Below, piece after piece: positions 17,612 through 26,140 of a stretch of 64,000 nucleotides of DNA. The notes under the pieces were generated by a model. It had not been told where the DNA came from and searched no databases. It saw only the letters and a program-made list of their open reading frames with translations. The stretch is from assembly GCF_006364715.1 (NCBI RefSeq), contig NZ_CP040984.1:992001-1056000 (forward strand). The letters run 5' to 3'. How positions within the stretch are numbered: position 1 is the first letter of the stretch; the number at the start of each line of letters is the position of its first letter. Origin of the DNA: Candidatus Methylopumilus planktonicus (GTDB lineage: Bacteria; Pseudomonadota; Gammaproteobacteria; Burkholderiales; Methylophilaceae). The position numbers and the translations under genes are program-made.

Positions 17612-19010
17612 AAAATATAACAACTCACTTGTTTGGTTTAGAAGAGATTTACGTGATTACGATCATGCAGCTCTTTCCCATGCGCTTCAAGAATCTAAGC
17701 AAGTTTTTTGTATTTTTATCTTTGACAAAGAAATTTTAGATGTCTTAAAAAATAAGGAAGATAGGCGAGTCGAATTTATTTGGGAAAGTATTAAAGAGCT
17801 TAAAGAAAGTCTCATCCAAAAAAAATCTGATTTAATTGTGATACATAGCTTGGCTTCTGAGGCTATTACCCGTGTCATTGACTCATTTAAGATCGATGCA
17901 ATCTATATCAACAGAGATTATGAACCACACGCGATTAAGCGAGATGAAGAAATAAGAAATATTGCGATTAAAAAAAATGTCGATTTTTATGATTTTAAAG
18001 ATCAGGTAGTTTTTGAAAAAGATGAGATTCTTACAGCGCTAGAAAAACCCTATACTGTTTTTACACCTTACAAAAATAATTACTTAAAAAAACTTAGCCA
18101 AACTTCTATACCTCGCTTCGATATTGAGCCTTTTATCGAAAATCTTGCTCAATTTAAATCCGATCCGTTACTGAGTCTTGAAGATATGGGATTTAAAAAA
18201 ACCAACCTTCATCAAATTAAAATTCATACTGGCATGACTGGGGGAAAATTACTCGTTGAAGATTTTAAGGAAAGAATAGCGCTTTACAAAAAAACTCGGG
18301 ATTTTCCAGCGATTAAAGGCGTTTCTTACCTATCCGTTCATTTGCGATTTGGAACACTTTCCATAAGACAGCTTTTTCGTTTAACGCAAGAGTCTTTTAG
18401 TGAAGGCGCTGAAACGTGGCTAAATGAATTGATTTGGCGTGAATTTTATTTTCAAATTTTATTCCATCGTCCCGACGTAGCACTGGGCAGAGCTTTCAAA
18501 AAAGACTATGAATCGATCGCTTTTGAAAATAACCCTGATTACTTTAAAGCTTGGACAGATGGCCAAACTGGGTTTCCTATTGTGGATGCTGCAATGAGGC
18601 AACTCAATCAAACAGGCTTTATGCATAATCGACTTAGAATGATTGCCGCCTCTTTTTTAGTCAAAGATCTACTTGTCGATTGGCGCTGGGGGGAGGCGTA
18701 TTTTGCAGAAAAACTTATTGATTTTGACTTAAGTGCTAATAATGGTGGCTGGCAATGGGCAGCTTCTACTGGTTGTGACGCTCAGCCATGGTTTAGGATT
18801 TTTAACCCAATTACGCAATCTTTAAGATTCGACCCCCAAGGTAAATTTATTAAAAAATATGTCCCTGAGCTAGATAAGTTGAGTGAGGATGAGATTCACT
18901 CACCATGGCTCAGTAAAAACACCAATAAAATCGACTACCCAAAGCCTATCGTTGACCATGCCGCACAGAGGATTAAAGCTCTAGCCCTCTATAAGTCTGT
19001 TAAAAATTAG
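17604..19010 (+). CDS. phrB: Deoxyribodipyrimidine photolyase
   Basis: Light-dependent repair of cyclobutane pyrimidine dimers with FAD and an antenna chromophore. The 468-residue protein has an N-terminal alpha/beta photolyase domain (about 1-130: SLVWFRRDLRDYDHAAL) and a C-terminal helical FAD domain with W-L-N-E-L-I-W-R-E-F-Y, G-x-P-I-V-D-A-A-M-R-Q-L, W-R-W-G-E and D-F-D-L-S-A-N-N-G-G-W-Q-W. Start GTG 17604 overlaps rlmH by eight bases. The gene fits an organism living in sunlit surface water. Confidence 0.95.
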   Translation: MNKKYNNSLVWFRRDLRDYDHAALSHALQESKQVFCIFIFDKEILDVLKNKEDRRVEFIWESIKELKESLIQKKSDLIVIHSLASEAITRVIDSFKIDAIYINRDYEPHAIKRDEEIRNIAIKKNVDFYDFKDQVVFEKDEILTALEKPYTVFTPYKNNYLKKLSQTSIPRFDIEPFIENLAQFKSDPLLSLEDMGFKKTNLHQIKIHTGMTGGKLLVEDFKERIALYKKTRDFPAIKGVSYLSVHLRFGTLSIRQLFRLTQESFSEGAETWLNELIWREFYFQILFHRPDVALGRAFKKDYESIAFENNPDYFKAWTDGQTGFPIVDAAMRQLNQTGFMHNRLRMIAASFLVKDLLVDWRWGEAYFAEKLIDFDLSANNGGWQWAASTGCDAQPWFRIFNPITQSLRFDPQGKFIKKYVPELDKLSEDEIHSPWLSKNTNKIDYPKPIVDHAAQRIKALALYKSVKN

Positions 19011-19032
19011 GATGTTGTTTTTATGCCACACC

Positions 19033-19055
19033 AAAGGCCTCTAGGCTTTAATTTT
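19033..19055 (+). terminator. Weak hairpin after the photolyase gene
   Basis: AAAGGCC and GGCTTT can pair with one bulged G around a four-base loop, followed by AATTTT. It is a candidate terminator between phrB and mlaA. The stem is short and the T tract poor. Confidence 0.3.
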
Positions 19056-19121
19056 CAATAAGTTATAGACAAAAAAACAACATTAATAGATAATTTGTGC
19101 AACTTAATGAATCTTTTTGAC

Positions 19122-19844
19122 ATGACAAAACACATAAGCAAATTCCTCGTAGCAATCTTAGTCACTTTCGTCATGTTTGGTTGTGCTTCACAACAAAACA
19201 AAGACCCTCTCGAAGGTCTTAATCGTTCAGTGTACAAATTTAATGAAGTCGTCGATAAAGTAGCATTAAAACCAGTGGCTCAGGGATACCAAGCGATTAC
19301 ACCAACCCCTGTTCAAACGGGTGTAAATAATTTCTTTAAAAATATTCGTGACGTAGTCACACTTGTAAACGAATTATTCCAATTTAAATTTAAGCAAGCT
19401 GCTAATACAACAGGTCGAATTGCTGTTAATACGACTGTGGGAGTGCTTGGTCTATTTGATGTGCATTCAAAAGCAGGTGGCGCTCGTACAATAGAAGATT
19501 TTGGTCAAACGCTTGGTTACTATGGTTTAGATAGTGGCGCATATTTAGTGCTTCCTATTCTTGGCCCATCAAGCACTAGAGATGGTATTGGTTTTGCGAC
19601 TGACGCATTCTTCTTCAATCCAATTGGGTATATCGAGGACGACACAACTCGATGGTTGACTATTGCTGCAGCTGTCATTGATAAACGTGCAGAGCTTATG
19701 GCTGATTTCGATATTCGAGACAAATCTTTCGATCCTTATGCTTACATGCGAGATAGTTATTTGCAAAACAGAGAAAATTTAGTTAAAGACGGTGTTGAAG
19801 ATCCGAAAGGCGTTAGACCTTCCAGTATTCCATTTGGTAATTAA
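19122..19844 (+). CDS. mlaA: MlaA (VacJ) outer-membrane lipoprotein
   Basis: Outer-membrane component of the Mla system that moves misplaced phospholipids inward. The mature part begins with D-P-L-E-G-L-N-R-S-V-Y-K-F-N, the family hallmark, and contains G-I-A-V-N-T-T-V-G-like and F-G-Q-T-L-G-Y-Y-G-L-D-S-G-A-Y motifs. A lipobox V-M-F-G-C lies about 25 residues after the ATG at 19122. The frame is open upstream with alternative starts (TTG 19095, ATG 19107); I prefer 19122 because it gives a normal signal-peptide length. No other mla genes are nearby. Confidence 0.92.
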   Translation: MTKHISKFLVAILVTFVMFGCASQQNKDPLEGLNRSVYKFNEVVDKVALKPVAQGYQAITPTPVQTGVNNFFKNIRDVVTLVNELFQFKFKQAANTTGRIAVNTTVGVLGLFDVHSKAGGARTIEDFGQTLGYYGLDSGAYLVLPILGPSSTRDGIGFATDAFFFNPIGYIEDDTTRWLTIAAAVIDKRAELMADFDIRDKSFDPYAYMRDSYLQNRENLVKDGVEDPKGVRPSSIPFGN

Positions 19845-19855
19845 TTAGCTTTTTA

Positions 19856-21190
19856 TCAACTAGACGCAATACTCATTTTTTCTAGTAAGATCGAACCTGT
19901 ATGTTTCGATCCGTTTCTGTAAACATCATTTCCAATAGCTAAAATCTGTTTCAACATATCTTTCATATTGCCTGCAATCGTAATTTCCTCCACTGGATAA
20001 GTAATCACCCCGTCTTCAACCCAGAAGCCTGCAGCACCTCTAGAATAATCACCTGTCACCATATTTATGCCGTGACCAAGTAGCTCTGTTACAAACAGAC
20101 CTTTATGCATTAATTTAATAAGGTCTTGTAGATTTTGATTGCCGGTCTTCACAATTAGATTATGCGCACCACCAGCATTACCTGTTGATTGCATGCCAAG
20201 CTTTCTGGCGGAGTATGAAGATAGAAGATATCCATTGATGGTACCTTGATCAACTAACAGTCTCGAATTGGTCGCTACCCCTTCATCGTCAAACATAGAG
20301 CTTGCGTCTCCGCGTAAAAGGAAAGGGTCTTCTTCAATCGTTAATTGCTCACTTGCTACTTTTTCTCCAAGCGAGTTTAGAAGAAATGAGGATTGACGAT
20401 ATAAATTACCGCCTGAGATGGCTGAAATAAGAGATGAGATAAGTCCACTTGCTATCGGCGCTTCAAAAATAACTGGCGCATGGCACGTATGAATTTTTTT
20501 AGCGCCTAATCGAGAGACCGTTCTTGTGCCTGCTAATTTTCCTACCGATTCACCAGACTCTAAATCTTCAACATGCCTTGCGGACGAATACCAATAATCT
20601 CTTTGCATCATCGACTTTTCTTCTCCAATCACAGAGCAACCAATCGAATGCCTAGATGTAGGATAGCCACCCATAAAGCCATGGCTATTAGCATAAATAA
20701 AAATACCCTCAGAAGATGAAACGCTAGCACCCTCGGAATTTGTAATTTTTTGACTGACACCAAGCGCTGAAGCCTCACATGTTTTTGCAAGGTCAATCAT
20801 ATCGTCTATAGAAATATCCCATGCATTATGCAAATCAAGATCTTGCATGTTTGTCGCCATAAGATTTTTATCAGCCAAGTCAAAAAAAGGATCTGGAGCT
20901 GTATAGCGCGCAATATTAAAAGCAGCTTCAACAGTATCTTCAATGCTTTGCATTGATAGATCAGATGAGCTAGAGCTACCTTTTCGCTGCCCATTATAAA
21001 GGGTGACAGAAAATCCTTTATCCCTATTGATTTCAAGCGTTTCAAGGCTACCTAAACGTACAGAAACATTTTTACCTGTACCATAACTTACCTCAACTTC
21101 AGATGCAGTAGCGCCTATGCTCTTTGCATAATGCATTGTGTGTTCAGCAATTTTTTTTAAATGCTCTAAATCAAATTGATTTTTTTTCAT
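19856..21190 (-). CDS. pmbA: PmbA/TldE family metalloprotease
   Basis: TldE/PmbA, which partners with TldD as a protease needed for microcin maturation and CcdA degradation in E. coli. The 444-residue protein matches the usual 450 and shows the late motifs G-A-A-G-F-W-V-E-D-G and P-V-E-E-I-T-I-A-G-N. TldE lacks the zinc site of TldD, and none is seen here. It is divergent from darP, the classic pairing in beta- and gammaproteobacteria. Confidence 0.95.
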   Translation of the reverse strand: MKKNQFDLEHLKKIAEHTMHYAKSIGATASEVEVSYGTGKNVSVRLGSLETLEINRDKGFSVTLYNGQRKGSSSSSDLSMQSIEDTVEAAFNIARYTAPDPFFDLADKNLMATNMQDLDLHNAWDISIDDMIDLAKTCEASALGVSQKITNSEGASVSSSEGIFIYANSHGFMGGYPTSRHSIGCSVIGEEKSMMQRDYWYSSARHVEDLESGESVGKLAGTRTVSRLGAKKIHTCHAPVIFEAPIASGLISSLISAISGGNLYRQSSFLLNSLGEKVASEQLTIEEDPFLLRGDASSMFDDEGVATNSRLLVDQGTINGYLLSSYSARKLGMQSTGNAGGAHNLIVKTGNQNLQDLIKLMHKGLFVTELLGHGINMVTGDYSRGAAGFWVEDGVITYPVEEITIAGNMKDMLKQILAIGNDVYRNGSKHTGSILLEKMSIASS

Positions 21191-21265
21191 GTCTCTATAG
21201 ATGGGAAAGTAAACCCTGTTATCATAACTTAGAAATAGTCACTCTATAAACTCACTTATATTCAT

Positions 21266-21766
21266 ATGGCAAAAGATAAAGATCTCGAAAATACTACCGT
21301 CAGCCGAACGCAGCTTAAACTTGAAGCTGAAAAACTTCAATCACTTGGATTGAAATTGTGTGAGTTATCAGTATCCAAATTAAAGGCGTTGACCTTGCCA
21401 CCCGATTTATTCGAAGCCATTTTAGCTATGCAAAAGATTACGAGTAACGGCGCCAAAAGGCGTCAAAGTCAATATATCGGGAAGCTCATGAGAAAATTTG
21501 ATGCAACTGAATTAAATACTATTATGACTTTTTGGGATCAGCAAGAAATTAAAGAAAAACAACATTTTCATAATATAGAATTATGGCGGAAAAAATTAGT
21601 TGAAGAGCCAGGAAGTATTAATGACTTCTTAATTAAGTTTCCAACTGAAGAAAAATTAATTTTATTAAATACAATCAAAGAAGCGGTTGAAGAAAAAAGT
21701 AAGGATAAAGCACCTAAATATAATCGAGAATTATTTAAGCTTATAAAAAAAATTATAGAGAAATAA
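21266..21766 (+). CDS. darP: Ribosome-associated protein DarP (YjgA, DUF615)
   Basis: Late 50S-subunit assembly factor that binds pre-50S particles. The 166-residue protein carries the conserved S-R-T-Q-L-K-L-E-A-E-K-L-Q-S-L-G stretch at about 13-28 and G-A-K-R-R-Q-S-Q-Y-I-G-K-L-M-R in the middle, both diagnostic of DUF615. It lies head to head with pmbA. Two bases separate its stop from that of the convergent PDZ gene. Confidence 0.95.
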   Translation: MAKDKDLENTTVSRTQLKLEAEKLQSLGLKLCELSVSKLKALTLPPDLFEAILAMQKITSNGAKRRQSQYIGKLMRKFDATELNTIMTFWDQQEIKEKQHFHNIELWRKKLVEEPGSINDFLIKFPTEEKLILLNTIKEAVEEKSKDKAPKYNRELFKLIKKIIEK

Positions 21767-21768
21767 AA

Positions 21769-22524
21769 TTATCTACGGTTAAGTTCAGTGACTACAACCT
21801 TTTCCTCATCGTCTCTTGAATATTTAATTTTTACTTTGTTGCCTTGCTGTTTAAATACTGATTTAGAAAATTCTTCAGGCGATTCGGTATTCACATCATT
21901 TAATACAAGTATTACATCCCCTTTTTGAATGCCTGATTTAAAAGCAGGTGAATCTTTAATCACTGCTACAACTTTCAAGCCCACTTCTTCTTTCTTCTCT
22001 TTGGTTTCTGAATTTGTTTTAATTAACTTAATCACATGTAATCCTAAAATAGGCTGAGGGAGCTTGGCCCAATAGGTAGCATAGAAGTCAAATTTACTAT
22101 TTTTATCTTGTAAGTCTGCTTCACTCACCTCAATCACAGTGTTTTTCTCACCCTTGCTGTTTTTTTTCATTTCAGCATGAAGCTGTCTTAAGCGCTCTGG
22201 TCTTGTCATTTCATTAATTTTACGATCGTATACTAAAACCACATCTGCCTCGATTGATTGAGCATGCTTAAGAGCTTGATTAGGCTCTGTAAAAGCCCCC
22301 TGAAATGCTGAGGTGCCCATGAGGTCATAACCGTCTTCTAACATTCTAATTTTATCTTTTTCTTTATTCATGCCAGCATAAATTTTTGTATCCGGCTTTT
22401 TTTGCAAGGAATGAAACTTGGTTGTACTTTGAGTAAGATAATTTTCTTGGAATAAATTAGTTTCTTCAGCAAAAGCCAGCATGCTGAATAAATTAAGGAT
22501 GATAAAAATAAGTTTAAATTGCAT
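21769..22524 (-). CDS. Exported protein with a C-terminal PDZ domain
   Basis: A 251-residue protein with a cleavable signal peptide (MQFKLIFIILNLFSMLAFA) and a PDZ domain at about 180-245 (S-P-A-F-K-S-G-I-Q-K-G-D-V-I-L-V-L-N). There is no serine protease domain, so it is not a DegP/HtrA protease. The central part (about 60-165) contains G-Y-D-L-M-G-T-S-A-F-Q-G and D-V-V-L-V-Y-D, which I cannot assign. It may be a periplasmic adaptor. No function is claimed. Confidence 0.82.
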   Translation of the reverse strand: MQFKLIFIILNLFSMLAFAEETNLFQENYLTQSTTKFHSLQKKPDTKIYAGMNKEKDKIRMLEDGYDLMGTSAFQGAFTEPNQALKHAQSIEADVVLVYDRKINEMTRPERLRQLHAEMKKNSKGEKNTVIEVSEADLQDKNSKFDFYATYWAKLPQPILGLHVIKLIKTNSETKEKKEEVGLKVVAVIKDSPAFKSGIQKGDVILVLNDVNTESPEEFSKSVFKQQGNKVKIKYSRDDEEKVVVTELNRR

Positions 22525-22580
22525 AGAATTCCTTTAAAGCGATAATGTTATGATCGAACTTTCACTTATTATGACCCATC

Positions 22581-23156
22581 ATGAAAAATAAGTTCACTAA
22601 AATTGGACTCATTTCAATTAGCGACCGAGCTTCAAAAGGCGAATATGAGGATCAAGGTATTCCTCACCTAAAGGCTTGGCTTCAAAAAGCGCTCACCTCC
22701 CCCTTCGAAACGATAGAAAAAATTATCCCTGATGAAAGACCGCTGATTGAATCTTCGTTGATTCACTTTGTAGATGTCGAATTATGCGATCTTATTCTTA
22801 CCACAGGCGGGACAGGGCCTGCTTTAAGAGACGTAACGCCTGATGCTACCCTAGCCATTGCGGATCGAGAGATGCCCGGCTTTGGCGAGCAAATGCGTCA
22901 AATCAGCTTACATTTCGTCCCTACAGCTATTCTCTCTAGGCAGGTTGCAGTTGTGCGTAAAAATACACTTATTATTAATTTGCCCGGCCAACCTAAATCT
23001 ATTGCCCAAACACTTGAAGGATTGAAAAATGATCAAGGGGAAGTCATAGTGCATGGCATTTTTGCTGGGGTACCTTATTGTATTGATCTTTTAAATGGCT
23101 CTTTTATTGAAACACATCAAGATATTGTGACGACTTTTAGGCCTAAAACTAAATAA
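22581..23156 (+). CDS. mog: Molybdopterin adenylyltransferase
   Basis: MogA-type enzyme that adenylylates molybdopterin before molybdate insertion. The 191-residue protein starts with I-G-L-I-S-I-S-D-R-A-S-K-G and contains the MoaB/Mog signature T-T-G-G-T-G-P-A-L-R-D-V-T-P-D-A-T, with N-L-P-G-Q-P-K-S-I further on. MoaB is the main alternative, but the long insert and the S-D-R-A-S-x-G-x-Y-x-D-x-G-I-P start favour Mog. The rest of the molybdenum cofactor pathway is outside the window. Confidence 0.94.
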   Translation: MKNKFTKIGLISISDRASKGEYEDQGIPHLKAWLQKALTSPFETIEKIIPDERPLIESSLIHFVDVELCDLILTTGGTGPALRDVTPDATLAIADREMPGFGEQMRQISLHFVPTAILSRQVAVVRKNTLIINLPGQPKSIAQTLEGLKNDQGEVIVHGIFAGVPYCIDLLNGSFIETHQDIVTTFRPKTK

Positions 23157-23158
23157 TC

Positions 23159-24103
23159 ATGTCTTCAGAATTCGAAATTATTGATCAATACTTTAAGAAA
23201 AAAATGAAACAGACTGCCCTCGGTGTGGGTGATGATGCGGCAATTATTAATATTAAAAAAAATTGTGAAATCGTTATTTCTTCAGACATGCTTGTAGAAA
23301 ATGTTCACTTTCTAAAAAATACCAACGCAGCGCATTTAGGTTGGAAATCTCTTGCAGTTAATTTATCTGATATTGCAGCAATGGGTGCTATACCTAAATG
23401 GGCAACTTTATCGATATCGCTACCTAAAATAAATCATGACTGGCTGAAAGAATTCTCAAAGGGCTTTTTTAAATGTGCTGATCAATTTGGCATTGATCTT
23501 ATTGGTGGCGATACCACAAAAGGTCCTCTGACTATTTCAATTACTATCATGGGTGAAATTAAAAAAAATAAAAGTCTATTGAGATCTGGCGCAAAAATAA
23601 ATGACGATATATGGGTGACAGGTCAATTAGGCATGGCCTCCATGGGCTTGGCTAGCCTGCAAGGGACATTAAAACTCGCCCCTAGTTTGAAAATAAAATG
23701 TATAAAAGCACTTGAAACACCCACACCTAAAGTTTTAATCGGCTCCCATTTATCTCGCTATGCGAATAGCTGTATTGATATTTCTGATGGTCTCATTCAA
23801 GACTTAAAACATGTCTTAAAAGCTTCCACAGCTGGAGCCACTCTTTTACTTAATGAAATACCGTGTGATCCATTTATTCATGCATCAAAAAAATATCAAT
23901 TCGCATTAAGTGGGGGCGATGATTATGAATTACTATTTACAGCTCCAAAAAAACATAGGCTCACTATAGAAAAAATTGCAAAAAAAACGAAAACAGCTAC
24001 CAGCATCATTGGTGTGATTACTAAGAACACATCCCTCAAGGTCATAGATCAAAAAGGCAAATCCATATTATTCAACCCAAAAGGCTTTGATCACTTTGCC
24101 TAA
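23159..24103 (+). CDS. thiL: Thiamine-monophosphate kinase
   Basis: ATP-dependent final step to thiamine diphosphate. The 314-residue protein belongs to the PurM/ThiL superfamily: G-V-G-D-D-A-A-I-I near residue 21 and S-S-D-M-L-V-E-N-V-H-F around 40 bind metal and ATP. The middle has A-A-M-G-A-I-P and D-L-I-G-G-D-T-T-K-G; the C-terminal half has D-I-S-D-G-L-I-Q-D-L and L-S-G-G-D-D-Y-E-L-L-F. It runs into pgpA with a small overlap, a very common pairing. Confidence 0.96.
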   Translation: MSSEFEIIDQYFKKKMKQTALGVGDDAAIINIKKNCEIVISSDMLVENVHFLKNTNAAHLGWKSLAVNLSDIAAMGAIPKWATLSISLPKINHDWLKEFSKGFFKCADQFGIDLIGGDTTKGPLTISITIMGEIKKNKSLLRSGAKINDDIWVTGQLGMASMGLASLQGTLKLAPSLKIKCIKALETPTPKVLIGSHLSRYANSCIDISDGLIQDLKHVLKASTAGATLLLNEIPCDPFIHASKKYQFALSGGDDYELLFTAPKKHRLTIEKIAKKTKTATSIIGVITKNTSLKVIDQKGKSILFNPKGFDHFA

Positions 24104-24563
24104 TCTTAAATTTCTAATAAAGCATCCCTCGCATTTTTTAGCGCTAGGTTTTGGTGTGGGACTTTCAAAAAAAGCACCAGGCACTCTAGGCACCCTGGTT
24201 GGGATTCCAATTTATTTATTAATATCGTCCTATAGTTTTTCCATACAGATGATGATGGCTTTCTTATTTACAATTGTAGGTATCTTTATTTGCAATCAAA
24301 CAGCGCATGCACTTAAAGTTAAAGACCCTAGCGCTATTGTTTGGGATGAAATTTCGGCTTTCTTTTTAATGTTAGTCATTGCTCACCCTCTTTTAAATCC
24401 CCTTAAAATTTTTGAGTTATTTGTACTCTTTAGAATTTTTGATATTTGGAAGCCCTTTCCAATCAATTATCTAGATCAGCATGTAGGGGGTGGATTGGGT
24501 ATTATGCTTGACGATTATGTTGCTGCATTTTTTGCACTACTTATTTATTTCTCAATGCAATGA
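24087..24563 (+). CDS. pgpA: Phosphatidylglycerophosphatase A
   Basis: Inner-membrane phosphatase that turns phosphatidylglycerophosphate into phosphatidylglycerol. The 158-residue protein has the signature G-x-G-x-S-x-x-A-P-G-T-L-G-T-L near the N-terminus, D-P-S-A-I-V-W-D-E in the middle and L-D-D-Y-V-A-A at the end, plus several hydrophobic helices. The start may be TTG 24087 or TTG 24096; both overlap the thiL stop. Fits the phospholipid genes plsC and pssA seen elsewhere. Confidence 0.94.
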   Translation: MITLPNLKFLIKHPSHFLALGFGVGLSKKAPGTLGTLVGIPIYLLISSYSFSIQMMMAFLFTIVGIFICNQTAHALKVKDPSAIVWDEISAFFLMLVIAHPLLNPLKIFELFVLFRIFDIWKPFPINYLDQHVGGGLGIMLDDYVAAFFALLIYFSMQ

Positions 24564-25060
24564 CCCAATCAATCATTCAAGATACATGCCTTCAGGTCAG
24601 CAATGCCCTCATTAAAAATCACTTGCGGATAGCACTTGCTGAGTCATGCACTGGCGGGTTAGTTTGCCAACATCTCACAAATATTCCTGGAAGCTCCGCC
24701 TGGTTCGACCGAGGATTCATTACATATAGCAATGAAGCAAAAATTGAATTACTTAAGGTCGATCCAACGACACTTTTAAAATATGGTGCGGTGAGTCATG
24801 AGGTTGCTTCCGAAATGGCTTTAGGCGCCCTTAAAGAGAGTCATGCTCAAATAGCTCTATCAATTACAGGCATTGCAGGTCCCGCAGGGGGGTCTACTGA
24901 AAAGCCTGTAGGTACAGTTTTCTTTGCTATTGCTCATCAAAATAAGATCATTTTTAATGCTTCAAAAGTCTTCCCTGGATCAAGGGAAAATATACGTGAA
25001 TCTTCTTGTCTATTTGCACTAAATCAGGTCTTAGCGCTTACTTTAAACCCCCAAGTATGA
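24560..25060 (+). CDS. pncC: Nicotinamide-nucleotide amidase (CinA C-terminal domain)
   Basis: Stand-alone CinA C-terminal domain of 166 residues, the PncC deamidase of the pyridine-nucleotide cycle (NMN to nicotinic acid mononucleotide). The family motif A-E-S-C-T-G-G-L lies at about residue 28 and S-I-T-G-I-A-G-P-A-G-G-S in the middle. The N-terminal competence-damage domain of full CinA is absent, as usual in proteobacteria. It overlaps pgpA and lies just before recA, a conserved arrangement. Confidence 0.95.
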   Translation: MTQSIIQDTCLQVSNALIKNHLRIALAESCTGGLVCQHLTNIPGSSAWFDRGFITYSNEAKIELLKVDPTTLLKYGAVSHEVASEMALGALKESHAQIALSITGIAGPAGGSTEKPVGTVFFAIAHQNKIIFNASKVFPGSRENIRESSCLFALNQVLALTLNPQV

Positions 25061-25105
25061 AATAATTATTAGTGATAAAAACACTTTAATTAAAGGCAAA
25101 TTTAG

Positions 25106-26140
25106 ATGGATGACAATAAAAGTAAGGCACTTGCTGCCGCATTAGCGCAGATCGAAAAACAATTCGGAAAAGGCTCCGTCATGAGGATGGATGATTCCGA
25201 AGTCATCCAAGATATCCAATCAGTTTCAACAGGTTCCTTAGGTCTTGATATTGCGCTTGGCATAGGTGGTCTTCCTAGAGGGCGTGTTGTTGAAATATAT
25301 GGCCCAGAATCCTCAGGCAAGACATCTTTAACGCTATCAGTCATCGCTCAAATGCAAAAACTGGGTGGCGTCGCTGCTTTTATCGATGCTGAACATGCAC
25401 TTGATCCTCAATATGCTGCCAAATTAGGTGTTGTAGTTCCAGACCTACTCATATCTCAACCTGATACAGGCGAACAAGCCCTTGAAATTGCAGACATGCT
25501 TGTACGAAGTGGTTCAGTCGATATTGTCGTCATAGACTCTGTAGCAGCTTTGACGCCACGTGCAGAAATTGAAGGTGAAATGGGTGACTCTCATATGGGC
25601 CTTCAAGCTCGTCTTATGTCACAAGCCTTAAGAAAATTAACAGGCAATATTAAAAAAACAAATACGCTTGTCATATTCATTAACCAAATTCGTATGAAGA
25701 TTGGGGTCATGTTTGGCAATCCAGAAACAACCACGGGCGGCAATGCTTTGAAATTTTATGCGTCCGTGAGACTTGATATACGACGTATTGGTGCAATCAA
25801 AAAAGGTGATGAAGTCGTGGGTGCTGAAACAAGAGTTAAAGTGGTTAAAAATAAGGTGGCGCCTCCATTTAGACAAGCTGAATTTGACGTGCTTTATGGT
25901 GAAGGCATTTCAAGAGAAGGTGAAATCATTGAAATTGGTGCTCAATTAAATTTTGTTGAAAAAGCAGGGTCATGGTATAGCTATAATGGCGAGAAAATTG
26001 GCCAAGGCAAAGACAATGCCAGAGAATTTTTAAAAGAAAATCCTAAAATTGCTCAAGAAATTGAAGATAAGATTAGGGCAAACTCATCAACTTTAAGTGA
26101 AGCGATGACTGCACCTCAGGAAACAGACGAAACTGAGTAA
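25106..26140 (+). CDS. recA: RecA recombinase
   Basis: Strand-exchange ATPase of homologous recombination and SOS induction. The 344-residue protein has Walker A G-P-E-S-S-G-K-T at 66-73, the A-L-T-P-R-A-E-I-E-G-E-M-G-D L1 region and the F-G-N-P-E-T-T-T-G-G-N-A-L-K-F-Y L2 region. A GGC-rich ribosome-binding site is not obvious, and I saw no LexA box of the CTGT-N8-ACAG kind in the short pncC-recA gap. It is followed by recX. Confidence 0.98.
   Translation: MDDNKSKALAAALAQIEKQFGKGSVMRMDDSEVIQDIQSVSTGSLGLDIALGIGGLPRGRVVEIYGPESSGKTSLTLSVIAQMQKLGGVAAFIDAEHALDPQYAAKLGVVVPDLLISQPDTGEQALEIADMLVRSGSVDIVVIDSVAALTPRAEIEGEMGDSHMGLQARLMSQALRKLTGNIKKTNTLVIFINQIRMKIGVMFGNPETTTGGNALKFYASVRLDIRRIGAIKKGDEVVGAETRVKVVKNKVAPPFRQAEFDVLYGEGISREGEIIEIGAQLNFVEKAGSWYSYNGEKIGQGKDNAREFLKENPKIAQEIEDKIRANSSTLSEAMTAPQETDETE

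Noticed and set aside
25061..25105. Search for a LexA box before recA
   Set aside because: No CTGT-N8-ACAG-like palindrome was found in the short gap; no SOS site is claimed.
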